This document shows, in pieces, positions 54,537-64,000 of a DNA stretch of 64,000 nt (position 1 is its first letter; the number at the start of each line of letters is the position of its first letter). The notes beneath the pieces were generated by a model, which saw only the letters and a list, made by a program, of their open reading frames with translations, searched no databases and was not told the origin of the DNA. The translations under genes were made by a program, and so were the position numbers. The DNA lies in NCBI GenBank assembly GCA_012274445.1, contig JAAROD010000058.1, positions 124,001 through 188,000 of the forward strand. Reading direction: 5' to 3'. This DNA is from Sclerotiophoma versabilis (lineage: Eukaryota > Ascomycota > Dothideomycetes > Pleosporales > Didymellaceae).

Positions 54537-57500
54537 TCAGGAAGCGTTGAGGCGACGCTGAATGAGTTCTTGCAGCTTCAACAGCTGTGCGCGCTCGTCA
54601 GCAGCGACGGAAGGAGGAGCAGCGTTGGTCATAGCTGTAATGACTTCTTGAGGGGCTTCGGCCTGTTTCGCACGATTAGCGCCGAAGACCGAGACAATGC
54701 AGGTGGGGCACAGGGAGTACTCACAGTGAGAGTGAGGACGAGGCTATCGATGGTGCCTTCGCTCAAGCCAATATCCTGCTCTTTCTTTGCGAGACGTGCA
54801 AGATTGAGTGCTGCTTGTTGTTGTTGGGAGGAGTGAGTCACGAAGTTTTGCATCGATGCCTTGCGCTGGGCGGCAACGTATGCGCTGTTCTGCACCTCAT
54901 GATCCCGCGTGATCCTACGACTATCCATCTCGTTAGCAATATGTGATAGTAGATGGAGAGAGCTGCACGTACCTTTTGACCTTGCTAAGGAAGTCAGTGA
55001 TCAGTCCTCGCTCAGGCACGCGGTAAACCTTGGAGTTGACGTCCTTGAACTCGAAGCCAGTGTAGTTGCCTTCGCCATCAGTGTCATCATCAGGATCATT
55101 GATGATATCGATCAAGCCGTTGTTGCGCATGCCACGAGAGAAAGTCGGTTCGACAACCTCAGGGTTTTTGCGCCTCCTGATCTTACGTGGGACTCGGGTA
55201 AAAGTGGCATCATCCATCTCGACATCGTCATACGCCTGGTTGAGGTCATTTTGCAACAACAACCCGCTGCGAAGGTCATGCTCGATGTGTCGCGGACACC
55301 TCCAAGCATCGCGTTGTGATGCTTCGAGGCTGATGTGTGGGGGGTTGGCGAGGGGTGGATCGACACAGTCCAAGTGCCAGTACGCGTTACAAAAGTCGCA
55401 CTTCAGCATCTGGCGCTTGCTACCACTCGACAGACCACATTGCACGCACAAGATGGGCTTGTCGCCATCAAGGACTTTGGTGTAATCAGGCTTTTGATAA
55501 CCATAGCCGCTGCTCTTTGCACTGCAACGTGTTAGCGCCAAGTCATGCGTCAGAGCGCATCGTACTTACAGTGGGAACTTCTTGACCTCCTCGAAGTACG
55601 ATCCATCGCCCCGAGCAGAAACGTCTTCGAAGTGATTTTGAACATCCTGTGGCAAGGCAAAAGCGCGAGGGTTTGTCCTGTCGAGAGCCTTGAACAGCGG
55701 CCCAAGACCTGCGTAAGTCTCGGCAGCGGCTTCTTCGGGTGGACTTAACCTGGCAGTGCACTCATAGCAGTAGAACGACCCTTCTGGTACTTGCACGCGT
55801 GGTGGATCACAGCAAAGAAGGTGGAAGACGCGCGGGCAGCCTTCACAGCACACGAACTCGCCCGTACCTCTGCAGGCAGAGCAGAGGTCATCGCTCTCTG
55901 ATGCTGGCGAGTTCTGACGTTCTGTTAGAGGCGATGACAAGACCGAAAGTGGAGGCGAAGGAGGATATTTAGGCAGCGGAATCTTCCTTTCGACCCCCAT
56001 TTGAAGTTGAGGGATGGAAATAGAACAAATGTTGTTGATGGTTGTGTTGGTGAAGGAGGAATGGTGTGGTTGGACGCTTCGGGAAAATAAGTGGCACTTA
56101 CTGGATCGTTGTCATCAGGCCCCAGCTGTCTTGAACCGCCACCGCCATTGAATGCTACACCAGCAATAGGTCCACCGTCTCGATTCTTAACGGGCCTGTG
56201 CATGTCACATATTAGCTTTCTGATGATTTGATGATGGTTCTCGAAGGTGCGAGGCAAACACGTGCAAACACGTAAAGTTTGCTCACTCGCCGAGGAAATC
56301 CCTGTGCTGAAACGGGTGCAGCCAGTGCCCAATCCCGCACCTGGACAGGAAAAGCTCGTGAAGGAGACACAGCAGGGAGGAAACTTACGATCGCTTTGTT
56401 CTGGCAGCCTGGCCATTGTTTAGCTTGATGCGCTTGATCGCTGGCTGAACTGCAGGTGTTGTAGGTCGTGAGATAGCCGCTGACTCAAGCTGAGGCGAGG
56501 AAAACCGTGACATGTCCTCGCGCAAACGTTTTGCTCCTTGTGGCATTCGTCCAGCACGTCGCGGTTGATCAGAATCCACTGGTGGTCCAACCGCAATCAT
56601 GGATTCGGTTAGAGACTCAGTCTCCAAGATCTCGTCATCGAAGCGGACATCAGACTGAGGGAAGGGAAGGTCGAACTGGCGCACAGGCTGAGCGTCTGCC
56701 ATTTCTTTCCGCAGTTGATAGATTTGCTCAAGGTCTTCGGGATACTCAGTCGTTGCTGGCTGATTCTTGTGTGCGTGCTTTCCAAATAGCTTTCCTTTGT
56801 TCGCGTGCTTCTTCCCAGCACGAGCAACAGCAGTGTTCTTGCCCTTCTTTACACCCGCAGCAGGCATGGGAGTCGAGGCTTTGTCTTTCGGCTGTGCAGG
56901 TGTGGGCGGACCCTTTTGTACAATCTCTTCATTAACTTCTGACAACTCAGAATCGCTCCCATCACCTGCATCAGGCGTATTCTCTGCACGAGTTGGGGCT
57001 GCCGAAGAAGCCCCGCCATCAACATCCATCTCACTGGAAGGAGCCAAGTAGCCGTTCGAGGCGTGCTTCTTGCGGGGGGATTTTGAGGGTTGTCGTGGTA
57101 CCGTTTCAATCGAAGGCTCAATGGCTGTGAGAGCAGGAGCTGTGCTAAGTGGATGAGGTGAAGGCAGAGCTCCACTGGTTGAGTCCGCGGCTGGATATGC
57201 GTCTTCCATCGCAGCTTCGTTATCGTGGACAAAGGAGACTGAGTCGTCAGGGGCCACCTCGCTGCTAGGTCTAGGAGAAGGCTGTTGGCTGATCTCCGGA
57301 GTGTCGGGTTCCGCAGTGGTGAAGTCACCGTTGCGCTGCTGTTGCTTCCGCTTCTTCTTCATTGATTTTTTCTGTGCCTTGATATGGTCTCGAAATAGGC
57401 TCCACTGCTCCGGTGTAGGGCTCTGTTTACAGATAGCGTCGATGATGAGCGCCATACCCTGATCGCTCTTGCTCAATGCCTTGAGCTGCTTAAATGCTTC

Positions 57501-58187
57501 ACCAAGCCGAGGGTTGTGATTGGCATTAGCTGACTCTGCCGCTGCCAGTAAGGCAATCTGTGCACGCTGTGAGATTTCAGTCTCCCACGATTGCTCTACA
57601 GCTTGCACTGCAGGACTTGCAGGGGTTGAAGCGACTCTAGGCGTGCCATTCTTGACCGGTGTTCTTGCCTCACTTGGTGTCTTTCCTTGCGCTGATTGTT
57701 TGCCCTTGACAGTCGTTTTTGACGCCGGCATCTTCTTCTTTGTCTTGCCAGGTACGTAGTCGTCATCTTCGTCCTCCTCTTGCGGTGGAAGCTCCAGCGG
57801 CAGGTCATCCTCCTCTTGTCGCTCCGAGTCGTCCGGCTCGAGTTCAGGAGCTGGAGTGACCTCAGGCGTCGACCCAACCTCTTCCCCCAAGAAACTGCCC
57901 TTCCCCGCCAGAGACTTTCGCGCAGCTGCGTCGCCACCCATTGCGCGTGTGCGCTGCTTCACTTTCGCAGAAGGAGGCTGCCCCAGGGGAGCCATTTGCT
58001 CCAGGACGCCATGGCGAGCAAACCCGTGCTCTTCGAATGACGGCGTGGGATTTTGGACCGAAGGTTCTGTCCACTCCATGATTGATCGCTGGCTCTTCTC
58101 TCTCGAATCGCTAGGCGTGCCGGTAGGTGAGGCGTAAGGGGTGGTGCTGGACCTGGGAGGACGGCCGCTTTTGCGCAGGGCTGGCAT
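54537..58187 (-). CDS. Rco1-like double-PHD-finger chromatin protein (Rpd3S-type complex)
   Basis: Seven exons, 58187-56389, 56340-56287, 56195-56102, 55913-55570, 55521-54973, 54920-54725 and 54662-54537, give 1053 residues. Splice phases agree at every junction. Exon 1 (600 residues) is disordered with many basic and acidic patches and starts MPALRKSGRPPRSSTTPYAS. The reconstructed exons 2-3 give HWLHPFQHRDFLGEPVKNRD. PHD finger 1 in exon 4 reads CSACRGTGEFVCCEGCPRVF then FYCYEC. PHD finger 2 in exon 5 reads CVQCGLSSGSKRQMLKCDFC, WHLDCVDPP and CPRHIE. The C-terminus is a helical region ending LQELIQRRLNAS. Tandem PHD fingers with this spacing match Rco1, which directs the Rpd3S histone deacetylase to H3K36-methylated gene bodies. 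The 188-nt third intron is unusually long here. Confidence 0.85.
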
Positions 58188-59627
58188 GGCGTAGACGCTG
58201 GAGAACTGTTGAAGTGTGAGCGCACAATTCGCGGATTTGGGTACAATTCTTACAGCCCACGCGTACTATTCGGATATTTTACACGCAGATTGCGCCCCGA
58301 AGCCCGTGCCCGGCGTGTTGTACGAGGGTGGTTGGGGTTGCAGGTGAGTGAGTTCTGTCAAAGGTTCACAAATTCGGGGAACTTAGGTCAGCGAGCTTTG
58401 AGGACGTGCCCCTTCAGATGTCAATCCTGGCAACCTCGTTGATCACCGACCGTTAATAAAGAAACCAGTTAAAGTGTGAGAGAAAAAGAACTGGTTGAAC
58501 CGAAATTCTCGTAATTGGGGAAGTCGAATTTGTGAGGTTCAGGGAGGTTGTTATCACGAAGGGGGAAGCTCGCTATATGTACTCCTCCGCTCGTTCCGCA
58601 GCGCTGACGTTCACTTGCACCGGTCGCACTTTCCAGCCTGCTCTAGCACTTTTGGTTATACTGTGTGCATCTGTGGGGAAATATGGGTAAGATAGATATT
58701 ACTGCAAGTCTCTGGTGTAGCTTCACGGTTCACCGCGGACCAAGAGCTTGACATCATTTATTCGCGCTACGATATGCGCGCACCACTATCATACAAGTGG
58801 GCTCCTGCCGGCAAGTCAAATCCCCTTTCTCTTCAAGGTGTGAGTTAGATAGACTCGATAATGATAGTATCCGCGACGTTGGCTCACAAGGTCGAAGCTG
58901 CGTAGTGAAGGCAGATGCTTCTTCTCCTGAGTGACTGCGCAATTGCAGCACAGCCATGCAGTAGTACTCGTTCTTCAGGGGTTCGGAAAACGAGACTACA
59001 GCTTCGCATCTTCTTATCGTTCTGTATCGGGTTATGTAAGGGGTATACACGCGCACTGCTGTGAAAGAAGGCTACGAAGTAAGTGCGCAGATAGGATGCA
59101 CCAACACAAAGACAAATCTTTCTAAGACATCGAAGGAGATGGGTAGAAGCTGCGCTATGTGATAGCTCACCGCCGTCTGCTACATGCTAAGTTGTCTGCC
59201 AATTCTTTAAGCAGTGCGCACTGAACGCGTAGGGGGCAGATCAAGTGACTGAAATAGACGGCCGAGCGCCAGGGGAACATACTGTGGAAGTTGTGATGCT
59301 GGTTCGCAAGCAGGAGATGGAGTGTGTTCTATGGCATGACTGGATAGGATAGTAATTGTGTGCCTTACTTTGCTGGGCAATGAGCTAGTCGCAGGAAAAA
59401 AAAATCGAACGACTGACACCAAGAAGCAAGATACGACGAGAGACTTTTGGTTGACTTTTCATTCTTTTGCAGGCTGCTGTAGCCACTGCCTACTCATGAT
59501 TCAAGCTCCTTTACCGAGCCTGGGCAGGCAAAATCGACCAAAAACTACCCCTGTCCACAAAGTCGAAGACGCAGGAACCGCAATTCACGCTACGCGAGAT
59601 GTATGCAAACATTGAGAGACGCTGCGC
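58188..59627. other. Intergenic region, no gene seen
   Basis: 1.44 kb between the promoter of the Rco1-like gene and the 3' end of the EBP1-like gene. Only short open frames without recognisable sequence. Confidence 0.5.
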
Positions 59628-61059
59628 TTACTCGTCGTCGCTCTCCTCCTCAGCAGCCGCCTCGCCAGCAGCAGTCTTCTTGGCGGGCTTCTTCTTCTTC
59701 TTCTTGTTCTTCTTGGCAGAGGCCTTGCCAATGGGCTGCTCGAGAATCTTGAGGATTTCCTCATCCTCAATCTTCTTGTCAGACTTGACCTTCTCGAGGT
59801 CAAGAGCAGGGGGCTGAGCCAGACGCTGGACACCGTTCTTGGTAATAGCAACGGTGGAGAAGAGCCTAGCTACGGGCTTGCTGTCCTTGTCGACAATAAC
59901 CTCGTACTGACGGAGGACGCCACCACGGACGCACTCCACGACACCGACCTTGGCGACCTTCTCGTCCTCGATCTGGCGCAGAGAGAAGGGGAAAGTACCG
60001 AACCTCTTCACGACCTCAGACAGAAGCTGTCTTGAGGTAGGGCGCTTGAGACCGAAGGTGTTGGCTGTGCGGCGGTGGAGAGTGGTCCTGTTGCCGTTGG
60101 TCTTGACCTTACCGCTTCCGAGCGAAAGACCAACCTCAACACCCCAGACCTCACCAACATCAGGAAGACCCTCACCACGGGCACCCTCGCCGGGGGAAAG
60201 GATGATCCTCTTCTTGGATTCGATCTCGTTGTGCTCGAACTGCCAGATGGTGGTGCTCTCAACAACGCTGAGGCCGTATGCCTTGGCAACCTTCTCGAGC
60301 ATCTGGGTCATCTGAGACTGTGTGTAGGGCTTGCGGGCAGCGTTCTTCTTCTGCTCCTCCTCGTCGCCATGCGCGACAAGACCGGGGGGAACCATCAACC
60401 TCAGGAGAAGCTCGTTTGCGTAGTATGTACCCAACAGGAGGTCCGCTGTCTCGCCAGTGATCTCGTCGGATGCGCCAACAACAACGTTGTCACAGACAAT
60501 GGCAGCGAAGCCATCAATCTGAGCACCGAGCTGGATCTTGACCACCTCACCGGCCTTCAGTGTAACAGCAGCCTCCTCAGCATCGGACTTGAGGGGAGTG
60601 TACGGTGTGACGTAGGAGCTGGGAGAGATGGTAGTGCAGTGACCGATGCCCTTCGGGATCTTCTTTCCCCTGTAGACCTTGCCAACCTCCTCATCGAGGA
60701 GCTTGTCGCCGCGCTCGCAGAGCTCGACGATGCTGGCGCCCTCAGAGATCCATCCTGTAAAAGTCAATATTCGAGTCTTCGAGTCACACAATCGTCGTAG
60801 AGGTCGGCGCGTGGGTTCGAGGTGTCATTACGCACCGGAGACTTCCTTGAGGACCTTCTGGGAGATGTCCGCGGCAACCTTGTACTTGGTCAAGGTGTCG
60901 GGGTTCGCAAGCGTGTAGTCTGTCGTGGTCAATTAGCATTGCGCTTCAACGTCAATGCTTGACATCAAGCTTCATGTGTGCAGATGCGCCCTTTGAAGTG
61001 CCTGCGCCAAGCGTGATTGAGAGTCTTGAGAGCATACCGACTGCCTGTGTCTCAGCCAT
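59628..61059 (-). CDS. EBP1/PA2G4-like protein (methionine-aminopeptidase fold, catalytically inactive)
   Basis: Three exons, 61059-61038, 60919-60836 and 60754-59628, with introns of 118 and 81 nt, encode 410 residues. The first exon codes only seven residues (MAETQAV). Splicing gives DYTLANPDTLTKYKVAADIS, then WISEGASIVELCERGDKLLD, GIGHCTTISPSSYVTPYTPL, and VKIQLGAQIDGFAAIVCDNV, where the aspartate and histidine metal ligands of true aminopeptidases are mostly replaced. The C-terminus is strongly basic (AKKNKKKKKKPAKK) then acidic. This matches human PA2G4/EBP1 and fission yeast Cdb4, ribosome-associated proteins without peptidase activity. Expected roles are 60S binding near the exit tunnel and growth control. 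Confidence 0.92.
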
Positions 61060-61672
61060 GATGAATGATTGCTGAGTAAACTGGGAATCGAGGTGGATGC
61101 CAGAAAGAGGTGTGGTGAGCGGTAGCTGTTGTTTTGAGTGCCCCACTGAGGGGTCTCTCGCTTAAACACCAATGACGATGGTGCCTGACACTGCGTTTCA
61201 AGCATAAAGATGGAGAAACAGCACCAAATCCGGCGCTGGAGCTTGTTACGTAGATGTGGTGAGATCATTGTGGGCTCTTCTCCCGAATTACATCCAGAAC
61301 GCTATCACAGCTATCTGTCGAAGCTTGCACGTGATTCCAGAGCTTGTTCAGGTCCACTACCACACGCAAACGGGACACTTCCAATTGACTACCAACTACG
61401 ATGCCAGGAATTTGAGCAGCATGAAAGCTAGATGGCGTCTTCTAGTGCATGTAGGAATAGATCAAGCCAGAATTTAGACGCAGCATACGTTAATTACGAA
61501 ACCCCAAAAAATCTTTTGCGCAAACACTATAGTCGAGCACAAGGTTCAATTGTCCAAGAATCTGGTCATTTAGATCCATTCAAAAAAACAAAAAAAAAAG
61601 CACATCCCCGTTGTCGAAAACAGGAGTTGGTAGTTTATGAACCTACCCCAATCGCGAAAACTTCTAATCTGT
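61060..61672. other. Spacer between EEP-family and EBP1-like genes
   Basis: 613 nt containing the EBP1-like promoter; an A-rich run lies near 61580-61602. No gene recognised. Confidence 0.45.
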
Positions 61673-62617
61673 CTAGACATCCAAGACAGCATCAACCACC
61701 ACCGCCCTATGATCACTACAATACACCCCATCATCAAAACTATTACTCAACACACCAAAACCCCTGACCTCCCAAGCGTGCTTTCCAATAAAGACATAAT
61801 CAATAATACTCAACTCATCCTCTTGGAACCCGGTACAAGTCAGTTCGTTACCATACTTCCACTGCGCCAACGCCCTAGAATCCTTCAGCAACGACTTTCC
61901 CCCGTTGAGAATATGGTACGCCTCGCCATCAGGCTCGCTGTTAAGATCACCCGCCAGCCACACCGGTGCTCTCTCCCCTCCGTCCAAGGACGACAGAGAT
62001 GTAGCATCGGCCACGATCTGCAAGACCATTTTCGCGCTCTCGCGCCTCGACACTTCCCCCGCGTTGTCGAAATGTGTGCATAATCCCACGAGCGTCTTCT
62101 TGCTGCTCTTGTGCAGGAATGTGCCGACGGTGACGATCCGCACGCTCCCTGCATCCCATCCTTTCCCCGGCTTGTCGGGAGTGGGCGAGAGCCAGACGGT
62201 CTTCCACTGCGTGACGTCCCAGACCGAGGGCCGGTAGATGATGGGACTGTATTCGCCTTTTTGTTTGCCATCGTCACGACCAACGCCGATGTATGTCCAT
62301 TTATCTTGCCCTGACGATGAGGCTGTCGGGGAGTTGGTGTTGTTCAGACCAGCGAGGATGTCCAGCAGTTGTCCGTGCAGTACTTCTTGCAAGCAGATGA
62401 ATGCTTCTGGGTTATGGAGGGTGTTGTATTTGAGCTCGTTGACAATTAAGTCTTTTCTGTCGGACCACGGCTTCTCGCCCTTGAATGGTGAGTCAGTCGC
62501 ATAGCGGATGTTGTGGGTTAAGATGCGGATTGGGAGGGAGGCGTGTGCTTTCATGGTCAAAGTGAGTTCTGTCGTGAAGACGAGCAGTGTTCTGAAGGTT
62601 GATGTTGGAAAGAGCAT
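61673..62617 (-). CDS. Endonuclease/exonuclease/phosphatase-family protein
   Basis: Single exon, 314 residues from the first in-frame ATG (MLFPTSTFRTLLVFTTEL); the frame is open 11 codons further without an ATG. The DNase I-like fold signatures are present in order: LTHNIRYA with the metal-site Asn36, ICLQEVLHGQLL with the catalytic Glu, YIGVGRDDG, GLCTHFDNAG, AGDLNSEPDGEAY, IDYVFIGKHAW and the final CSDHRAVVVDAVL. All expected catalytic residues are visible. The N-terminus is moderately hydrophobic and could be a weak signal peptide, so the protein may be secreted or vacuolar. Fungal members include phosphatases, nucleases and sphingomyelinases; the substrate cannot be told from sequence. 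Confidence 0.87.
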   Translation of the reverse strand: MLFPTSTFRTLLVFTTELTLTMKAHASLPIRILTHNIRYATDSPFKGEKPWSDRKDLIVNELKYNTLHNPEAFICLQEVLHGQLLDILAGLNNTNSPTASSSGQDKWTYIGVGRDDGKQKGEYSPIIYRPSVWDVTQWKTVWLSPTPDKPGKGWDAGSVRIVTVGTFLHKSSKKTLVGLCTHFDNAGEVSRRESAKMVLQIVADATSLSSLDGGERAPVWLAGDLNSEPDGEAYHILNGGKSLLKDSRALAQWKYGNELTCTGFQEDELSIIDYVFIGKHAWEVRGFGVLSNSFDDGVYCSDHRAVVVDAVLDV

Positions 62618-63110
62618 GGCGACAAGCGTAGGTGACGTTATACCCCGCACATCAACGTAGGACCGAGGTGATGATATGATGATAATGCCTAAGGTAGTCG
62701 CGATGCTGTTGATGAAGGTAGCGCCTCAAGTCTTTGTATCAGGTACGCTAAGGTTTGTGATATGCGGACCAGTGATGAGCTCAACAAGTGTCACGCTGAG
62801 CATCGAGCGACTATGCCTAAGAATACGAACAAGTGCAATTCGTGTCTACTCACTTGCTGCAAGGTCGGGCTCTACCTGTACCAGGACCATAGACGCCCAA
62901 GTACGTTCTGTGGACCAAGTGACTTGTAATACATAGTACGTTTCTTTCCAGACAGAGACGCCCATGGCCTCTGTGCACCTCCACATGCTCCCAATGATTC
63001 ATTGTTTATACAAAAGATCTTGGCCTATCGTTGCCAATTCCGAAAGGTCAATTCATATCACCGCTGCAAAAATCATGCGCCTATCTGGGGAGCTCCTGAC
63101 CACCATGGCA
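62618..63110. other. Spacer upstream of the EEP-family gene
   Basis: 493 nt, no gene recognised. Confidence 0.45.
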
Positions 63111-64000
63111 CTACGAGACTGGTCGCCCAATCCTATTCGACACGTTGCTCATGTGCTGCCTGTTCTTAAGATGCAACTCGAAATTTGTTACTGTTTGCCC
63201 CGGGCCTGCGTTGTAAAGCTTTCCTGGACAGTCCTGGCAGCGTATCCTTGGGAGGTAATAAGCTTTGTGGTTTGGCAGTAGAGGGTCGTTGAGGGAGAGG
63301 CCATCGACTTTGACTGCTTTGGATTCGATCTTGCCGGTTTCGCGATTCTCATGGGCTTCGTTCATGACAACGTAACGCATGGTGGATTCGAATTTGTGGT
63401 CGGGGTTACGGTCACGAAGGTCTTGGAGGGCTTGTTGCAGCCATACTGGAGAGGGAGGCTTGAGGTTGTTAACCCACATACATATATATTCAAGCGGTCA
63501 ACTTACTGTTTGCGATTGGGCTGGCGCCGGCCATGGCGCGTCTAATGATCCATCAGGTTTGTAATGCCACTGCTTTGCCTGAGGTTTCGGTGTAGGCGTA
63601 GAAGGCGGGCGTGGTGAAGCTTCAGACGGTTTTGAGGTTGGCGCTACGGCTGGCGAGGGAGGCGGGGGCATGGAGTTGGCGCTAGGTGTACCTCGTGCTG
63701 GTAGAGAGGTGGGTGCCATCATGGGTGTAGATGCAGGCTTCGCGAACGCCCTGGGGTTTCTCTGCCATTCTCTGAGTTTCGCAGGCGATATGTGAAGTTT
63801 GATGATGAATGTAGTAGGCTCTGGTACACTCTCTTCCCGTGCTTCATATCTCTGGGCTCTTGTTGAGCGATGCTCTCGAGTCTCTTGAAGTTGAACGATC
63901 TCCGGAGTTGCTGATCGCCCTATAGCCGACCTCATGGCCGCCTGGGCTGACACTGCGGCTCCGCGCATACCTCTTGTTCGTGCAGTCCCACCAGTAATCT
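63111..64000 (-). CDS. Probable Snf5/SMARCB1-type chromatin-remodelling subunit, C-terminal part (runs off window)
   Basis: The gene enters from beyond position 64000, so the N-terminus and the SNF5 core domain are not visible. Two exons are present, 64000-63507 and 63458-63111, with a 48-nt intron (GTAAGT donor, AAG acceptor) joining APAQSQT to PPSPVWLQQALQDL. The visible part reads GGTARTRGMRGAAVSAQAA, SAIGRSATPEIVQL, a Pro/Ser-rich region, WHYKPDGSLDAPWPAPAQSQ, FESTMRYVVMNEAH, then a C-terminal zinc-finger-like segment (LPRIRCQDCPGKLYNAGPGQ followed by FELHLKNRQH). I associate this tail with fungal Snf5-type subunits of SWI/SNF, but the assignment is from memory of related fungal proteins. 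The cysteine-histidine motif is independent of that. Confidence 0.55.

Noticed and set aside
1..64000. CRISPR array, transposon, rRNA, secondary-metabolite cluster or defence island
   Set aside because: No spaced identical repeats, terminal inverted repeats with transposase, rRNA sequence, or polyketide/peptide-synthase domains were seen in the window.

Overview
The window is nuclear DNA from a filamentous ascomycete fungus (Pezizomycotina; Dothideomycetes is my best guess, with low confidence). The evidence is short GT-AG introns of about 45-60 nt carrying CTAAC/CTGAC branch-site motifs, compact gene spacing, and orthologues of typical ascomycete housekeeping genes. I reconstructed exon boundaries by hand from splice signals, reading-frame phase and family conservation. 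Most open frames opposite or between these genes are shadows. No bacterial-type system, CRISPR array, transposon, rRNA or secondary-metabolite cluster was seen.

Layout, 0-14 kb: UBR7/Mlo2-type UBR-box protein (+); secreted Ser/Thr-rich protein (-); kinesin-10-like motor with a C-terminal helix-hairpin-helix (+); ribosomal proteins eL30 and uL16 (+); autophagy scramblase Atg9 (-). 14-24 kb: Golgi tether subunit Cog6 (+); BolA-family Bol3 (-) and NIF3-family protein (+) diverging from one promoter; flotillin-like protein (-); an unrecognised small protein (+); exon-junction recycling factor PYM (-) diverging from the tiny complex III subunit Qcr9 (+). 24-37 kb: the giant N-degron E3 ligase Ubr1 (+); Mtf2-like mitochondrial RNA factor (-); C2H2 zinc-finger transcription factor (-).

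36.7-41.5 kb is a gene-poor stretch with a GC-rich, repeat-bearing part and an intron-containing tRNA-Cys(GCA). 41.5-49.4 kb holds four same-strand genes: proteasome lid subunit Rpn12, replication initiator Sld2, dihydrolipoamide dehydrogenase Lpd1 and ribosome-biogenesis factor Sgd1/Nom1. Srp14 (+) diverges from Sgd1; a DOPA-dioxygenase-like protein (-) diverges from cytosolic asparaginyl-tRNA synthetase (+). 54-64 kb, all minus strand: Rco1-like double-PHD protein, EBP1/PA2G4-like protein, an endonuclease/exonuclease/phosphatase-family protein, and the 3' part of a probable Snf5-type chromatin-remodelling gene running off the window.

The genes are mostly core eukaryotic functions (translation, protein turnover, trafficking, chromatin, mitochondria) and do not form one pathway. 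The most unusual points are about splicing and sequence architecture: an apparent GT-GG intron in the NIF3 gene, a GC-AG intron plus 9-nt and 20-nt exons in QCR9, a stop-free in-frame intron in RPN12, atypical cysteine spacing in the zinc-finger protein, and several clean tandem repeats. I found no convincing undescribed multi-gene system.
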